DNA of 64,000 bases from Bacillus cereus (GTDB taxonomy: Bacteria; Bacillota; Bacilli; Bacillales; Bacillaceae_G), in the NCBI RefSeq assembly GCF_002584535.1, contig NZ_NUOT01000062.1, positions 30,788 through 94,787 of the forward strand, read 5' to 3'. The notes below the pieces were generated by a model. That model was not told the DNA's origin and did no database searches. It saw only the letters and a program-made list of their open reading frames with translations. Shown here one piece after another: positions 1 through 9,495 of the stretch. Each line of letters starts with the position of its first letter. Position 1 is the first letter of the stretch. The position numbers were made by a program, and so were the translations under genes.

Positions 1-607
1 AACATTTATAGGCCTAATTTTAGGGATTGTTGCAGCACTTCGTAATAATACATGGGTGGATTACGGGGCAACCATAATTTCCGTACTCGGGATGTCGGTA
101 CCATCATTCGTATTCGCAGCATTATTACAATATTTTGTAGGGGTAAAACTTGGTTGGTTCCCAGTGGCATTCTGGAAAGGACCTGAATTTACAGTTATGC
201 CTACGGTTGCTTTATCGATGGCGGTTATCGCAACGATTGCTCGTTTTGCTCGTGCAGAATTGATTGAAGTTATGCAAGCTGATTACATTTTAACAGCGAA
301 AGCAAAAGGGATTAGTCAAGGAGTTATTATTATAAAACACGCACTTCGTAACGCATTGATTCCAGTTGTTACAATTTTAGGACCAATGGTTGCCGGGTTA
401 ATTACAGGAACACTTGTTATTGAACAAATCTATGCTGTACCTGGACTTGGGGAACAGTTTGTTAAATCCATTCAATTAAATGACTATACAGTTATTATGG
501 GAACAACAATTTTCTATAGTGCAATCTTTATTTTAGTTATTTTTATCGTGGATATTCTATATGGAATTATTGATCCTCGTATTCGTTTAGCGGGAGGGAA
601 AAAATGA
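1..607 (+). CDS. oppB: Oligopeptide ABC transporter permease OppB (5' end outside window)
   Basis: The reading frame is open from the first bases of the window, so this is the C-terminal two thirds of a permease that starts upstream. The visible part has several hydrophobic segments. It also has the cytoplasmic EAA-type loop of ABC importer permeases (around ELIEVMQADYILTAKAKG), which contacts the ATPases. It ends in a family-typical DPRIRL tail. The stop overlaps the next start (ATGATGA), so it is translationally coupled to oppC. The family imports oligopeptides through the membrane with OppC, OppD, OppF and a lipoprotein OppA. Identity as OppB rather than DppB rests on order and similarity and is an inference. 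Confidence 0.93.
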   Translation, partial: TFIGLILGIVAALRNNTWVDYGATIISVLGMSVPSFVFAALLQYFVGVKLGWFPVAFWKGPEFTVMPTVALSMAVIATIARFARAELIEVMQADYILTAKAKGISQGVIIIKHALRNALIPVVTILGPMVAGLITGTLVIEQIYAVPGLGEQFVKSIQLNDYTVIMGTTIFYSAIFILVIFIVDILYGIIDPRIRLAGGKK

Positions 608-1620
608 TGAAAGATTTACAGAAATTATCTCCAGATCTATTCCAAATAGCTAATCAAAGTAACATTGATAATGAAGTCATTGCCCGTCCGAGCTTAACGT
701 TTTGGCAAGATGTGAGAAGACGTTTGTTTCAACATAAAGGAGCAATGTTTGGACTTGTATTGCTGATCCTTATTGCGCTTTTGGCAATTTTTGGACCGAT
801 GGTAAGTAAATATTCTTATAAAGATCAAGATTTAGGCCGTGCAAAAATGCCGCCGAAAATTCCAGTGCTTGAAAATGTTCATTGGTTACCATTTGATGGT
901 ACAGACCAATACGGCGTTGATCAATATGAGAAACGTGATATTAAAGAGTATTTCTGGTTTGGTACAGATGATCTTGGGCGTGATCTTTGGACAAGAACAT
1001 GGGAAGGAACACGCGTATCATTATACATCGCTCTTTTGGCAGCGGCAATTGACCTAGTAATTGGGGTTGCATACGGAGGTATCTCAGCGTTCTATGGCGG
1101 ACGAGTAGATAATATCATGCAGCGTATTATGGAAATTATTAATGGTATTCCGTATTTAATTATCGTTATTTTGATGGTAATTATTATGGGATCAGGTATT
1201 TGGTCCATTACACTTGCGATGGCCATTACCGGTTGGATTGGTATGTCACGGATTGTGCGTGGACAGATATTAAAATTAAAGAACCAAGAATATGTATTAG
1301 CATCTCGTACATTAGGTGCAACAAATACACAATTAATCGTAAAGCATTTAATTCCGAACGTAATGGGACCAATTATCGTTATGACAATGTTTACAATTCC
1401 TACAGCAGTGTTCGGTGAAGCGTTCTTAAGTTTCATTGGACTTGGTATTCAACCACCATTTGCATCGTTAGGTTCTCTTGTAAATGAGGGGTATAAATCG
1501 ATTCAAACATATCCACATATGATGTTCATCCCTGCGGTTGTCATCAGTGTGTTAATTTTAGCATTTAACTTAATGGCAGATGGATTACGCGATGCGCTAG
1601 ATCCAAAAATGCGTAAGTAA
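604..1620 (+). CDS. oppC: Oligopeptide ABC transporter permease OppC
   Basis: A 338-residue membrane protein, the second permease of the importer. The N-terminal cytoplasmic tail (about residues 1-45) is followed by one membrane segment. A large extracytoplasmic loop containing WFGTDDLGRDLWTR comes next, the classic OppC/DppC signature. The EAA loop (YVLASRTLGATNTQLIVKHL) and remaining helices follow, with the usual FIGLGIQPP motif near the end. It overlaps oppB by 4 bases and is followed 20 bases later by oppD with its own GGAAGGAGAGG ribosome site. Length and motifs are normal for the family. Confidence 0.95.
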   Translation: MMKDLQKLSPDLFQIANQSNIDNEVIARPSLTFWQDVRRRLFQHKGAMFGLVLLILIALLAIFGPMVSKYSYKDQDLGRAKMPPKIPVLENVHWLPFDGTDQYGVDQYEKRDIKEYFWFGTDDLGRDLWTRTWEGTRVSLYIALLAAAIDLVIGVAYGGISAFYGGRVDNIMQRIMEIINGIPYLIIVILMVIIMGSGIWSITLAMAITGWIGMSRIVRGQILKLKNQEYVLASRTLGATNTQLIVKHLIPNVMGPIIVMTMFTIPTAVFGEAFLSFIGLGIQPPFASLGSLVNEGYKSIQTYPHMMFIPAVVISVLILAFNLMADGLRDALDPKMRK

Positions 1621-1640
1621 ACGAGGAAGGAGAGGTAAAA

Positions 1641-2684
1641 ATGAAAACATTGTTAGAGGTAAAAGATTTACAGGTCTCCTTTGATACACACGCTGGCGAA
1701 GTACAAGCTGTTCGCGGAGTTACATTTGATTTGAAAAAGGGAGAAACATTAGCGATTGTAGGAGAATCTGGTTCTGGGAAATCAGTTACTTCGAAAGCGC
1801 TAATGGGATTAATCCCTAATCCTCCAGGACGCATTAAAGATGGAGAAATTGTATTTGATGGTCGTGATTTAACAAAATTAACGGAAAAAGAAATGCAGCA
1901 AGTGCGTGGGAAAGAGATTGCAATGATTTTCCAAGATCCGATGACATCATTAAACCCAACGATGACAATCGGTAATCAAATTATGGAAGGTCTTATTAAA
2001 CACCAAGGGATGAGTAAAGCGGATGCTCGTAAAGTTGCTTTAGAGCTTCTTGACCTTGTTGGAATTCCAAACCCAGAAGCGCGTTTAAAGCAATACCCAC
2101 ACCAATTCTCTGGTGGTATGAGACAACGTGTTGTTATCGCAATGGCGCTAGCTTGTAATCCGAAATTATTGATTGCGGATGAGCCGACAACAGCACTGGA
2201 CGTTACAATTCAAGCGCAAATTTTAGAACTTATGAAGGACATTCAGCAGAAAACAGAAGCAGCGATTATTTTCATTACGCATGATTTAGGCGTAGTAGCA
2301 AACGTTGCGGACAGAGTTGCAGTTATGTATGCAGGTAAAGTTGTTGAAATTGGTACGGTTGATGAAATTTTCTACAACCCAAAACATCCGTATACATGGG
2401 GATTGATCGCATCTATGCCAAGTTTAGATGGTTCAGAAGCTGAGTTATATGCAATTCCTGGAACGCCTCCAGATTTATTAAAACCGCCAAAAGGGGATGC
2501 ATTTGCACCACGTAACCCACAGGCGTTAAAAATTGATTTCGAAATGGAACCACCGTTATTTAAAGTAAGTGATACACATTATGCAGCAACATGGTTACTT
2601 CACGAGCAAGCACCAAAAGTACAACCGCCAGAAGTCGTTCAAAAACGAATTCTTCAAATGAAAGCAGGTGAACAACATGACTAA
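1641..2684 (+). CDS. oppD: Oligopeptide ABC transporter ATPase OppD
   Basis: Cytoplasmic ATPase of the peptide importer, 347 residues. Walker A is GESGSGKS near residue 38, the Q-loop region reads MIFQDPMTSLNP, the ABC signature is SGGMRQR, and Walker B is LLIADEP followed by TTALDV and the H-loop ITHDLG. The C-terminal oligopeptide-transporter extension (GTPPDLLKPPKGDAFAPR) is present. In this subfamily that part often carries Fe-S cysteines, but here there are none in the extension. The last 8 bases overlap the preferred oppF start. Confidence 0.95.
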   Translation: MKTLLEVKDLQVSFDTHAGEVQAVRGVTFDLKKGETLAIVGESGSGKSVTSKALMGLIPNPPGRIKDGEIVFDGRDLTKLTEKEMQQVRGKEIAMIFQDPMTSLNPTMTIGNQIMEGLIKHQGMSKADARKVALELLDLVGIPNPEARLKQYPHQFSGGMRQRVVIAMALACNPKLLIADEPTTALDVTIQAQILELMKDIQQKTEAAIIFITHDLGVVANVADRVAVMYAGKVVEIGTVDEIFYNPKHPYTWGLIASMPSLDGSEAELYAIPGTPPDLLKPPKGDAFAPRNPQALKIDFEMEPPLFKVSDTHYAATWLLHEQAPKVQPPEVVQKRILQMKAGEQHD

Positions 2685-3612
2685 TCAACGTGAGAAATTA
2701 ATTGAAGTAAAAAATGTTAAGCAGCACTTTAATGTTAGTGGTGGTGTTGTAAAAGCGGTCAACGATATTTCATTTGATATTTATCGCGGTGAAACATTTG
2801 GACTTGTAGGGGAATCTGGTTGCGGAAAATCAACAACTGGAAGAACGATTATCAGGTTATACGATGCAACTGGTGGAGAAGTGTTGTTCGATGGTGAAAA
2901 TGTACATGGTAAGAAGTCACGTGCAGAATTAAAGAAATTTAATCGTAAAATGCAAATGATTTTCCAAGATCCATATGCGTCATTAAATCCTCGTATGACA
3001 GTTGGAGATATTATTGCAGAAGGCATTGATATTCACGGTTTAGCAAAAAGTAAAAAAGACCGCATGGATCGTGTGCATGAATTATTGAACACAGTTGGTT
3101 TAAATAAAGAGCATGCCAATCGTTTCCCGCATGAGTTCTCTGGTGGACAACGTCAACGTATCGGAATCGCTCGTGCACTTGCGGTAGAACCAGAATTTAT
3201 TATTGCGGATGAGCCGATTTCAGCACTTGACGTATCGATCCAAGCGCAAGTTGTAAACTTATTGAAACAACTGCAAAGAGAAAAGGGTTTAACATATTTA
3301 TTCATCGCCCATGACTTATCTATGGTAAAATACATCAGTGATCGCATTGGTGTTATGTATCGCGGTCAAATTGTTGAATTAACAAGTAGTGACGAGTTAT
3401 ACGAGAATCCAATTCATCCGTATACAAAATCACTATTATCAGCAATTCCGCTTCCAGATCCAGATTACGAGCGCAATCGTAAGCGTATCGTATACGATCC
3501 ATCTCAGCATCAATATGGAAATGAAGAGCCAAAGATGCGAGAAATCCGTCCAGGACATTTTGTTCTTTGTTCCGAAGCAGAATACAAGAAATATAAAGAA
3601 ATCTATCAATAA
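2677..3612 (+). CDS. oppF: Oligopeptide ABC transporter ATPase OppF
   Basis: Second ATPase of the importer, 311 residues from the ATG at 2677. That start has AGGTG seven bases upstream. A GTG at 2668 is in frame but would sit inside that ribosome site. Walker A is GESGCGKS, followed by [12 protein letters not shown], signature SGGQRQR, Walker B FIIADEP and H-loop IAHDLS. It ends in the OppF-type tail ([18 protein letters not shown]). It overlaps oppD by 8 bases and is followed at once by a strong terminator, so it closes the opp operon. Confidence 0.95.
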   Translation: MTNQREKLIEVKNVKQHFNVSGGVVKAVNDISFDIYRGETFGLVGESGCGKSTTGRTIIRLYDATGGEVLFDGENVHGKKSRAELKKFNRKMQMIFQDPYASLNPRMTVGDIIAEGIDIHGLAKSKKDRMDRVHELLNTVGLNKEHANRFPHEFSGGQRQRIGIARALAVEPEFIIADEPISALDVSIQAQVVNLLKQLQREKGLTYLFIAHDLSMVKYISDRIGVMYRGQIVELTSSDELYENPIHPYTKSLLSAIPLPDPDYERNRKRIVYDPSQHQYGNEEPKMREIRPGHFVLCSEAEYKKYKEIYQ

Positions 3613-3617
3613 TAGAA

Positions 3618-3650
3618 AAGAAGCGGCCTGGGAGGTCGCTTCTTTTTTTA
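3618..3650 (+). terminator. Rho-independent terminator of the opp operon
   Basis: Stem AAGAAGCGGCCT pairing with AGGTCGCTTCTT (one G-U), a short loop and a run of seven T. It begins 5 bases after the oppF stop codon. Confidence 0.9.
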
Positions 3651-3683
3651 TACATACAAATTAGAAAACTGATATAAACTCTT

Positions 3684-3735
3684 ACTTTTTGGATGGGAGA
3701 GAGCATCAGCTCATGTAGGCGGTCAGATCCCCATA
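3684..3735 (+). repeat. Dispersed intergenic repeat, fragment A
   Basis: Contains GGATGGGAGAGAGCATC and GGCGGTCAGATCC. The same word order recurs at about 27175-27330 and partly at 5281-5405 and 8693-8790. The family looks like a short non-coding B. cereus-group repeat; assignment to the known bcr families is inference from memory. Confidence 0.45.
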
Positions 3736-3756
3736 CTTTATGAATTTCCTTTTGTA

Positions 3757-5148
3757 TTAAGCTTGAACAGGTGCTGACTCTTCAGAAGTCTCCGGTTTAA
3801 CAAGTGCATAATTTTCCCAAGCTCTACTTCTCCAGCGGAAGAACATGATGATCGCGCGCGTCCACTCATCAATGGCAATGGCTAACCAAATACCAGGCAG
3901 TCCCATATGTAAATAAAATACAAAAAAGTAGCCAAGTGGTAAACTCATTAAGACCATTGAGAATGCCCCGATTAAAACAGGATATTTTGCATCACCAGCA
4001 GCCCGCAAAGAATTAATGATTACAATATTCATTGTTCGCCCTGTTTCTAGCAGAATACTTAATAAAAGAACGGTTGATCCTAAAGTGATAATATCATGGT
4101 TATTTGTAAATAGTCCCATTAACTGTGTACGGAATGTTATGACGAGAATGACCATACACAACGTGACACCGATGGCCCATTTTACACTTTTCCACACGCG
4201 TATATATGCTTCATCTTTCGCATTTCCACCAACTAGACGCCCAACGATGATTGCTGTTCCCATTCCGATGGCGATAGCAAATAAATAAGTAAACATTGAA
4301 ATATTTGTCGCGTATTGTCTTGCGGCCAAGGATTCTGTTCCTAAGTATGTCGCATAATATAAAAAGACAATTTGACATGCTTGATACATAACTTGCTCAA
4401 AAGCCGATGGGATACCAATTTTTAAGATTTTTCCTACATATTCTTTTGATAAAGTGAAGTAGTATTTTAATTTGACGCGGTATTCCATGACGCGATATAG
4501 TAGCCAGAAGAAAACAATGAGTGCGATAAGTCGGCTGAAAGCAGAGGAAATAGCTGCCCCTTGAACACCGAGTTCAGGCATACCGAACTTTCCGAAAATA
4601 AGTATATAATTTCCAGCAATATGAAGGATATTCATCCCTAGTGAAATGAACATCGCTTGTTTTGTAAATCCATGAACACGAATAATTGCGGCCAGTGAAT
4701 TGATAATGGCTTGAAGAAAAATAGCTCCCCCGACAATCGATAAATAATTTTGGGCGTAAGTCAATACATCACCTTGTAAATTCATTGCAGTCATCATATG
4801 TTTTGAGAATAAAAGAAAAACTGCGCTTATAACGAGCCCGACTCCTAAATTTAAAGTGATTGCTAATGCGGATATTTTTGATGCTTCCATATATCGTTTA
4901 GAACCAAGATACTGCGATACAACAATAGCAGCCCCATTTCCGATTACTTCTAGTACTAAGATTGCGATATGAAGGTATTGATTCGCAGCTCCAACACCTG
5001 ATACGGCGTCATCTGATAGTGCACTTAGCATAAAAGTATCAGCAATCCCCATTAACATAAAAAGAAACACTTCTAAAAAAATGGGCCATGTTAAGAAGAA
5101 TAAATTTAACTGTTCTTCTTGCCCTTTTTTGGATGTAACCTCTGTCAT
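3757..5148 (-). CDS. MATE family multidrug/cation antiporter
   Basis: Polytopic membrane protein of about 463 residues with roughly twelve hydrophobic segments in two similar halves, the MATE (NorM-like) architecture. The first helix region LFFLTWPIFLEVFLFMLMG and the motif LSDDAVSGVGAANQYL are typical of the Bacillus members. The family exports drugs or organic cations by Na+ or H+ antiport; the substrate here is unknown. The start is taken as the ATG at 5148, which has GAGGG five bases upstream, rather than the GTG at 5160 inside the same ribosome site. It faces the opp operon and is transcribed alone. Confidence 0.85.
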   Translation of the reverse strand: MTEVTSKKGQEEQLNLFFLTWPIFLEVFLFMLMGIADTFMLSALSDDAVSGVGAANQYLHIAILVLEVIGNGAAIVVSQYLGSKRYMEASKISALAITLNLGVGLVISAVFLLFSKHMMTAMNLQGDVLTYAQNYLSIVGGAIFLQAIINSLAAIIRVHGFTKQAMFISLGMNILHIAGNYILIFGKFGMPELGVQGAAISSAFSRLIALIVFFWLLYRVMEYRVKLKYYFTLSKEYVGKILKIGIPSAFEQVMYQACQIVFLYYATYLGTESLAARQYATNISMFTYLFAIAIGMGTAIIVGRLVGGNAKDEAYIRVWKSVKWAIGVTLCMVILVITFRTQLMGLFTNNHDIITLGSTVLLLSILLETGRTMNIVIINSLRAAGDAKYPVLIGAFSMVLMSLPLGYFFVFYLHMGLPGIWLAIAIDEWTRAIIMFFRWRSRAWENYALVKPETSEESAPVQA

Positions 5149-5744
5149 ATCATCCCTCACTTTACTGATATCTTTTTAAACAAAATGTATCTTAACACAC
5201 TTTAGCAACACTTGCATTGATTTTGGAACTTGGTTAACAAATATATATTTCAAAGAAAAATAGGACATATATAGGTACAAATATAGAAGCGGTCGGATCC
5301 TTTTTTAGCCCCATGCCGAGTGAAGACAAAAGGAGAGAAGAGTGGAGATATCTTTTTTAGATCAGCAACCTATATAGAAAAATCAAAATGGATTTATGTA
5401 TGGTGCATGTGAAATTATAATAAAAGTTTTGCAGACTTGATGAAAGGGAGAACTAACGTATATGAGAAGGGAATAATCATGCGAAAAATATTATATAATA
5501 TAAAATTAATTATACTCTGATAATTTAGATAATTAAAAATGTGGTTAAATTTAGTATTTTAGGTGTTTAAATACGCAATATAAAACGTTTGCAAAAAATG
5601 TTGTATTAGCAGAAAATTTTAATAAGATAGGAAAATAAATATACAAAGAATGTATTTATGTGTATAATATGAATTATTAGAACATACATATATTTCTTTC
5701 TGTTTGAAAATGGAAGGGCTAACATTTTTGGGAGGGGTAGCAGA
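5149..5744. other. Intergenic region between MATE gene and OppA-like lipoprotein gene
   Basis: About 600 AT-rich bases with no credible reading frame. It holds one copy of the dispersed repeat (5281-5405). A possible -10 TATAAT at 5663-5668 lies ahead of the lipoprotein gene with only a weak -35 match. No riboswitch-like conserved structure was recognised. Confidence 0.5.
5281..5405 (+). repeat. Dispersed intergenic repeat, copy B
   Basis: Carries GAAGCGGTC followed by TTTTTTAGCCCCATGCC, and ends with AGCAACCTATATAG and ATCAAAATGG. The first part matches the copy at 27175-27330. The tail matches the inverted copy at 8693-8790. Confidence 0.5.
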
Positions 5745-7394
5745 ATGAAGAAAAAAGTACCAGTTTTTGTAGCATCGACATTAGCAATGAGTATGATTTT
5801 AGGGGCGTGTAGTAGTTATCAAAAGGACGAGCCACAAGCGAGTGCAAAAGGGGATAGCGGCAAGGCTAACGGGAAACAAGTCATCAATTTAACTGAAACA
5901 CAGGAAATTCCAACAATGGACCCAGCATTATCAGCTGATGCAGTATCATCACGAGTGATGAATAATACGATGGAAGGGCTATACCGCCTTGATAAAGGAG
6001 ACAAACTTGTCCCCGGTGTAGCAAAATCAAGTGAAAAATCGGCAGATGGGAAAAAATATACGTTTAAATTACGCGAAGATGCGAAATGGTCAAATGGAGA
6101 TCCTGTAACAGCGAAAGATTTCGTATATGCTTGGCAGCGAGCGATTAATCCAGATAAAGCTGCAGTATCAGCATATATCATGTTTGATGTGAAGAATGCA
6201 CAGAAAATTAATAAAAAAGAAATGGCGCCAGATCAATTAGGGATAAAGGCCGTTGATGATTATACATTAGAAGTAGAATTAGAACATCCAGTTCCTTACT
6301 TTGAAAATTTAATGATTTATCCACTTTTCTATCCAGTAAATGAAAAGTATGCAAAAGAGCAAGGGGACAAATTTGGTTTAGAGGCAAATACGACACTATA
6401 TAATGGACCGTTTGTATTAAGTGAATGGAAACATGAAAGAAATTTCCAAATACAGAAAAATCCATCATACTGGGACAATAAAGTAGTGAAGCTAGACGAA
6501 GTGAACTTTAATATTGTAAAAGACATGGCAACATCGATTAACTTATATGATACAAAAGCGATAGATCGTGCTATTTTGAGATCTGAGTTTGTTGATAAAT
6601 ATAAAGGGGATAAAGAGTTTAAAACTGAAAATGAAGCTACTATATCCTACCTTCGTTTCAATCAGAAAAATGAAGCTTTAGCAAATAAAAATATACGTAA
6701 AGCAATTTCTCTTGCCTTTGAACGTAAACCACTTGTTGAGACGATTTTAAACAATGGCTCTACTGAAGCGACAGGATTAATTCCAAGCAAATTTATTACT
6801 GGGCCAAATAAAAAAGACTTCCGAGCTGAAAATGGGGAGTTAGTAAAAGCAAATGCGAAAGAAGCGAAGAAATATTGGGAAGCTGGTAAAAAAGAATTAG
6901 GAAAAGATAAGATTGAGATTGAGCTATTAAATGAAGATGTAGATTTATCTAAGAGAACAGGGGAGTATTTAAAAGGAGAGTTAGAAAAGAACTTACCTGG
7001 TTTTACATTAAAAATTAAGCAACAGCCATTTGCGCAAAAGCTTAAACTTGAAGAAAGTGGAGACTATGACATGACATTTTCTTTATGGAGTCCAGATTTC
7101 CCAGATCCAGTAACGTATCTTGATATGTTTGTAACAGATGGTGCGCAAAATAGAATGAAATATTCTAATCCGAAATACGATGAAATTATTATGAAAGCGA
7201 AGACTGACGGTAGCGATGTACAAGCACGCTGGAATAGTTTACTTGAAGCAGAAAAAATACTACTGGATGATGCGGCAATTGCTCCTGTATATCAACGCAG
7301 TTCAGCTTACTTACAACGAGGAACAGTGAAAGATATTTATAAACATAATTACGGCGGAGATTTAAGCTTCAAATGGGCATCGGTAGGAAAATAA
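5745..7394 (+). CDS. OppA-like peptide-binding lipoprotein
   Basis: 549 residues, substrate-binding protein of family 5 (SBP_bac_5). A lysine-rich start and hydrophobic core lead to the lipobox LGAC, with Cys22 as the predicted lipidated residue, so it should be anchored outside the membrane. Typical OppA features follow: the MDPALSADAVSSRVMNNTMEGLYR segment (split here as MDPAL and NTMEGLYR), WSNGDPVTAKDFVYAW, and the C-terminal FSLWSPDFPDPVTYLDMF. It lies 2 kb downstream of oppBCDF but separated by an opposite-strand gene, and has its own terminator. It may supply that permease or another one. Ribosome site GGGAGGGG precedes the ATG. Confidence 0.9.
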   Translation: MKKKVPVFVASTLAMSMILGACSSYQKDEPQASAKGDSGKANGKQVINLTETQEIPTMDPALSADAVSSRVMNNTMEGLYRLDKGDKLVPGVAKSSEKSADGKKYTFKLREDAKWSNGDPVTAKDFVYAWQRAINPDKAAVSAYIMFDVKNAQKINKKEMAPDQLGIKAVDDYTLEVELEHPVPYFENLMIYPLFYPVNEKYAKEQGDKFGLEANTTLYNGPFVLSEWKHERNFQIQKNPSYWDNKVVKLDEVNFNIVKDMATSINLYDTKAIDRAILRSEFVDKYKGDKEFKTENEATISYLRFNQKNEALANKNIRKAISLAFERKPLVETILNNGSTEATGLIPSKFITGPNKKDFRAENGELVKANAKEAKKYWEAGKKELGKDKIEIELLNEDVDLSKRTGEYLKGELEKNLPGFTLKIKQQPFAQKLKLEESGDYDMTFSLWSPDFPDPVTYLDMFVTDGAQNRMKYSNPKYDEIIMKAKTDGSDVQARWNSLLEAEKILLDDAAIAPVYQRSSAYLQRGTVKDIYKHNYGGDLSFKWASVGK

Positions 7395-7400
7395 TTTAAA

Positions 7401-7431
7401 AAGAAGCAGGAGAAATTCCTGCTTCTTTTTA
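7401..7431 (+). terminator. Terminator of the OppA-like gene
   Basis: An 11-base perfect stem AAGAAGCAGGA / TCCTGCTTCTT, a five-base loop, then T-rich. It sits just after the stop codon and between convergent genes. Confidence 0.9.
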
Positions 7432-7632
7432 GTATGTTCGTTTTTTATAAATCCCTTTTCCGCCAACTTGCTTCCAGCCGGATTGTACTTCCGCACTTTT
7501 ATCAACAAATTTCATTTTCTCTTTCCCGCCAAATAGCTTTTCGCCAATGCCATTTGTAATGACACCAATCAATGCTGTAATTCCAATAACGAGGGCAGCG
7601 ACAATGGCAAAATCAATAAAAAAAGCAACCAT
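7429..7632 (-). CDS. Small membrane protein of unknown function
   Basis: 67 residues with a strong ribosome site (GGAGGAATTCCAT before the ATG). Residues 1-27 form one hydrophobic helix (FFIDFAIVAALVIGITALIG), followed by a Lys/Gly-rich cytoplasmic or surface tail (FGGKEKMKFVDKSAEVQSG). I do not recognise the family. It is convergent with the lipoprotein gene. The ribosome site and the clear helix-plus-basic-tail layout support a real gene. Confidence 0.7.
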   Translation of the reverse strand: MVAFFIDFAIVAALVIGITALIGVITNGIGEKLFGGKEKMKFVDKSAEVQSGWKQVGGKGIYKKRTY

Positions 7633-8226
7633 ATGGAATTCCTCCTTTTGCCTGTCCGTAACTTTATTGTATGAAAAAAAAGAAAGAAAAGAAAGAAAAG
7701 TTAGAAAATAAATTTATTTTACTTGAAAATAAGCTAGACAGTAACTAGGGGATTTGATAGAATGGAAAAGAACAAATGTTCTGTGTGCTCGTATGTCTTA
7801 CATTTCACCTCTGTTTTATGATGAAAAGAGTAAGGAAACGATATCTTTAGCAACTGGTTGATTGGATGGACAGCTTCTATAAACATGTTAAGAAGTAGCA
7901 CCAAAGGTATATATATTAATAAAGTAGAAGGATTTGTTCCATGAAAAATCCATGACAATTTTAGCTTAATGAAAGATGAGTTTTCCCATTGAGAAAGGAA
8001 ATTTCCTGTATATTTCTTTCTCAATCTATTGTATAATGATTATAGAAGTTACTTATTTAAAGTAATTGTTGTTTAATAAGAGTTACTTGCTTAAAAGTTG
8101 TTGTTTACATGTAAGGCAATTTTTCATTATGTTGTAGGATAAGTTATAGTGGGGAATTGCTGGAAAATAGAAATTTAAACTGTAAGTAGTACAGAATTTG
8201 TACTCTTTAAGGAGAGTGAGTCTTGT
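7633..8226. other. Long leader region upstream of spx
   Basis: Nearly 600 bases without a convincing gene. A 96-codon minus-strand frame here has no ribosome site. The 3' part holds a near-perfect -10 TATAAT at 8032-8037 and an imperfect tandem duplication (8047-8115). In B. subtilis spx is driven by several promoters including stress sigma factors; multiple promoters here would fit but were not resolved. Confidence 0.45.
8047..8115 (+). repeat. Imperfect tandem duplication upstream of spx
   Basis: Two units of about 34 bases. Each runs AGTTACTT, a TTTAAA or CTTAAAA block, then GTTGTTTA. The second unit ends in a TTTACATGTAAGG segment that may form part of a promoter for spx. Confidence 0.5.
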
Positions 8227-8622
8227 ATGGTAACACTATATAGTTCTCCAAGTTGTACGTCTTGTAGAAAGGCGAAATTATGGCTAGAGGAAAATCATAT
8301 TCCTTATACAGAACGCAATATTTTCTCGGATCCATTAACGATTGAGGAAATTAAAGAAATTTTACGCATGACAGAAAGCGGAACGGATGAGATCATTTCA
8401 ACTCGTTCGAAAGTTTTCCAAGAGTTAAATGTTAACTTAGAATCTTTACCACTTCAAGATTTATATAAGATGATTCGTGACTACCCAGGCATTTTACGCC
8501 GTCCTATTATGATTGACGAAAAACGCCTTCAAGTAGGTTATAACGAAGATGAAATTCGTCGTTTCTTACCACGTACAGTAAGAACATTTCAGTTACGTGA
8601 AGCACAGCGTCTTGTAAATTAA
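8227..8622 (+). CDS. spx: Redox-sensing transcription regulator Spx
   Basis: 131 residues, the usual Spx length and ArsC-like fold. The redox switch C10-x-x-C13 (SCTSCRKAK) is intact. The RNA polymerase alpha-CTD contact region and the conserved GILRRPIM segment are present. Spx binds RNA polymerase and turns on thiol-stress genes, and is degraded by ClpXP. The same window encodes SpxH (16609-17502), the adaptor that delivers Spx to ClpXP, and MecA, a ClpC adaptor. AAGGAGAGTGAG precedes the ATG at moderate spacing. A hairpin terminator follows. Confidence 0.97.
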   Translation: MVTLYSSPSCTSCRKAKLWLEENHIPYTERNIFSDPLTIEEIKEILRMTESGTDEIISTRSKVFQELNVNLESLPLQDLYKMIRDYPGILRRPIMIDEKRLQVGYNEDEIRRFLPRTVRTFQLREAQRLVN

Positions 8623-8641
8623 TAATAAAAGTTTTGTATAT

Positions 8642-8675
8642 GAAAACCTTCTACTGTAAAGTAGAAGGTTTTCGC
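8642..8675 (+). terminator. Hairpin after spx
   Basis: Stem GAAAACCTTCTACT / AGTAGAAGGTTTTC around a TGTA-type loop. The T tract is short (four T), so termination is likely but not certain. Confidence 0.7.
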
Positions 8676-8692
8676 ATACATATATTCATTTG

Positions 8693-8790
8693 TATACAAC
8701 CCATTTTGATTTTTGGCTATATAAATTGCTACTATGCTTGGGAGGATGCTCTCTTCCGCCTAAATAGAAAGGCTTTTCAGTTTGAGTTTA
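8693..8790 (-). repeat. Dispersed intergenic repeat, copy C (inverted)
   Basis: Read on the minus strand it gives TAGGCGGAAGAGAGCATC and AGCAATTTATATAG followed by ATCAAAATGG. The tail matches copy B and the AGAGAGCATC word matches fragment A. Confidence 0.5.
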
Positions 8791-8823
8791 TATAAATTTA
8801 TATCAAATTAGAAAATACAAACT

Positions 8824-9495
8824 TCACTTTGCATTTCCTAATTTGATATGTTGCACAATAAATCCAATTGTTAATACTGTGAAAATAAAGAGGAAGGGCA
8901 TACTTGTTGCAAAGATAGGGTTTTGCTGAAAAAAGTTTGTAAGCCGTGTTTCATGGGTGATCATTTTTCCAGCGGTGTAAGCAAGAACTGCTCCTCCGCA
9001 ATAAATGAGAAAAGGAAAACGCTCCATAAGTAGTAAGATGAGCTTGCTTCCCCAAATAATAATAGGAATGGAAATTAATAATCCGATAATCACGAGTGTG
9101 AAATTTCCATGAGCAGCCCCCGCAATCGCAAGGACATTATCAAAACCCATAACGAGATCGGCAAATACAATTGTACGAATCGCTTGAAATAATGTCGTTT
9201 TTCCTTGTATAGAAGAAAGATCATCGCTATTATCAGTAAGTAAATTTACGGCAATCAGTGTAAGTAAGATGCCACCAATAAGCTGTAAGAAAGGAATATC
9301 GAGTAAGTAGACGGCAAGTATTGTAAGGAGAATTCGCAGTACGATTGCTAGGCCCGTACCAATAAAGATCGCTTTATTTCGTTTCGATTCGGGCAAGTTT
9401 CGGCTTGCAAGTGCGATTACAATTGCATTATCGCCGCCTAATACAACATCGATACCGACAATCATTAGTATAGATGTCAAAAAATCTAACTCCAT
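8824..9495 (-). CDS. yjbE: TerC family membrane protein (YjbE type)
   Basis: 223 residues with about seven hydrophobic helices. The TerC signature is clear: GGDNAIVIALA near residues 20-30 and the second acidic motif DLVMGFDNVLAIAG near residue 115. These Asp/Asn residues line the metal path in the family. TerC proteins of Bacillus (YjbE, YceF, YkoY) are implicated in manganese export and metallation of secreted proteins. No Mn riboswitch of the yybP-ykoY kind was recognised upstream. The start ATG has GGAGGC about six bases ahead. Confidence 0.88.
   Translation of the reverse strand: MELDFLTSILMIVGIDVVLGGDNAIVIALASRNLPESKRNKAIFIGTGLAIVLRILLTILAVYLLDIPFLQLIGGILLTLIAVNLLTDNSDDLSSIQGKTTLFQAIRTIVFADLVMGFDNVLAIAGAAHGNFTLVIIGLLISIPIIIWGSKLILLLMERFPFLIYCGGAVLAYTAGKMITHETRLTNFFQQNPIFATSMPFLFIFTVLTIGFIVQHIKLGNAK

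Noticed and set aside
7734-8024. 96-codon minus-strand frame upstream of spx
   Set aside because: No ribosome site, no family features, odd composition.
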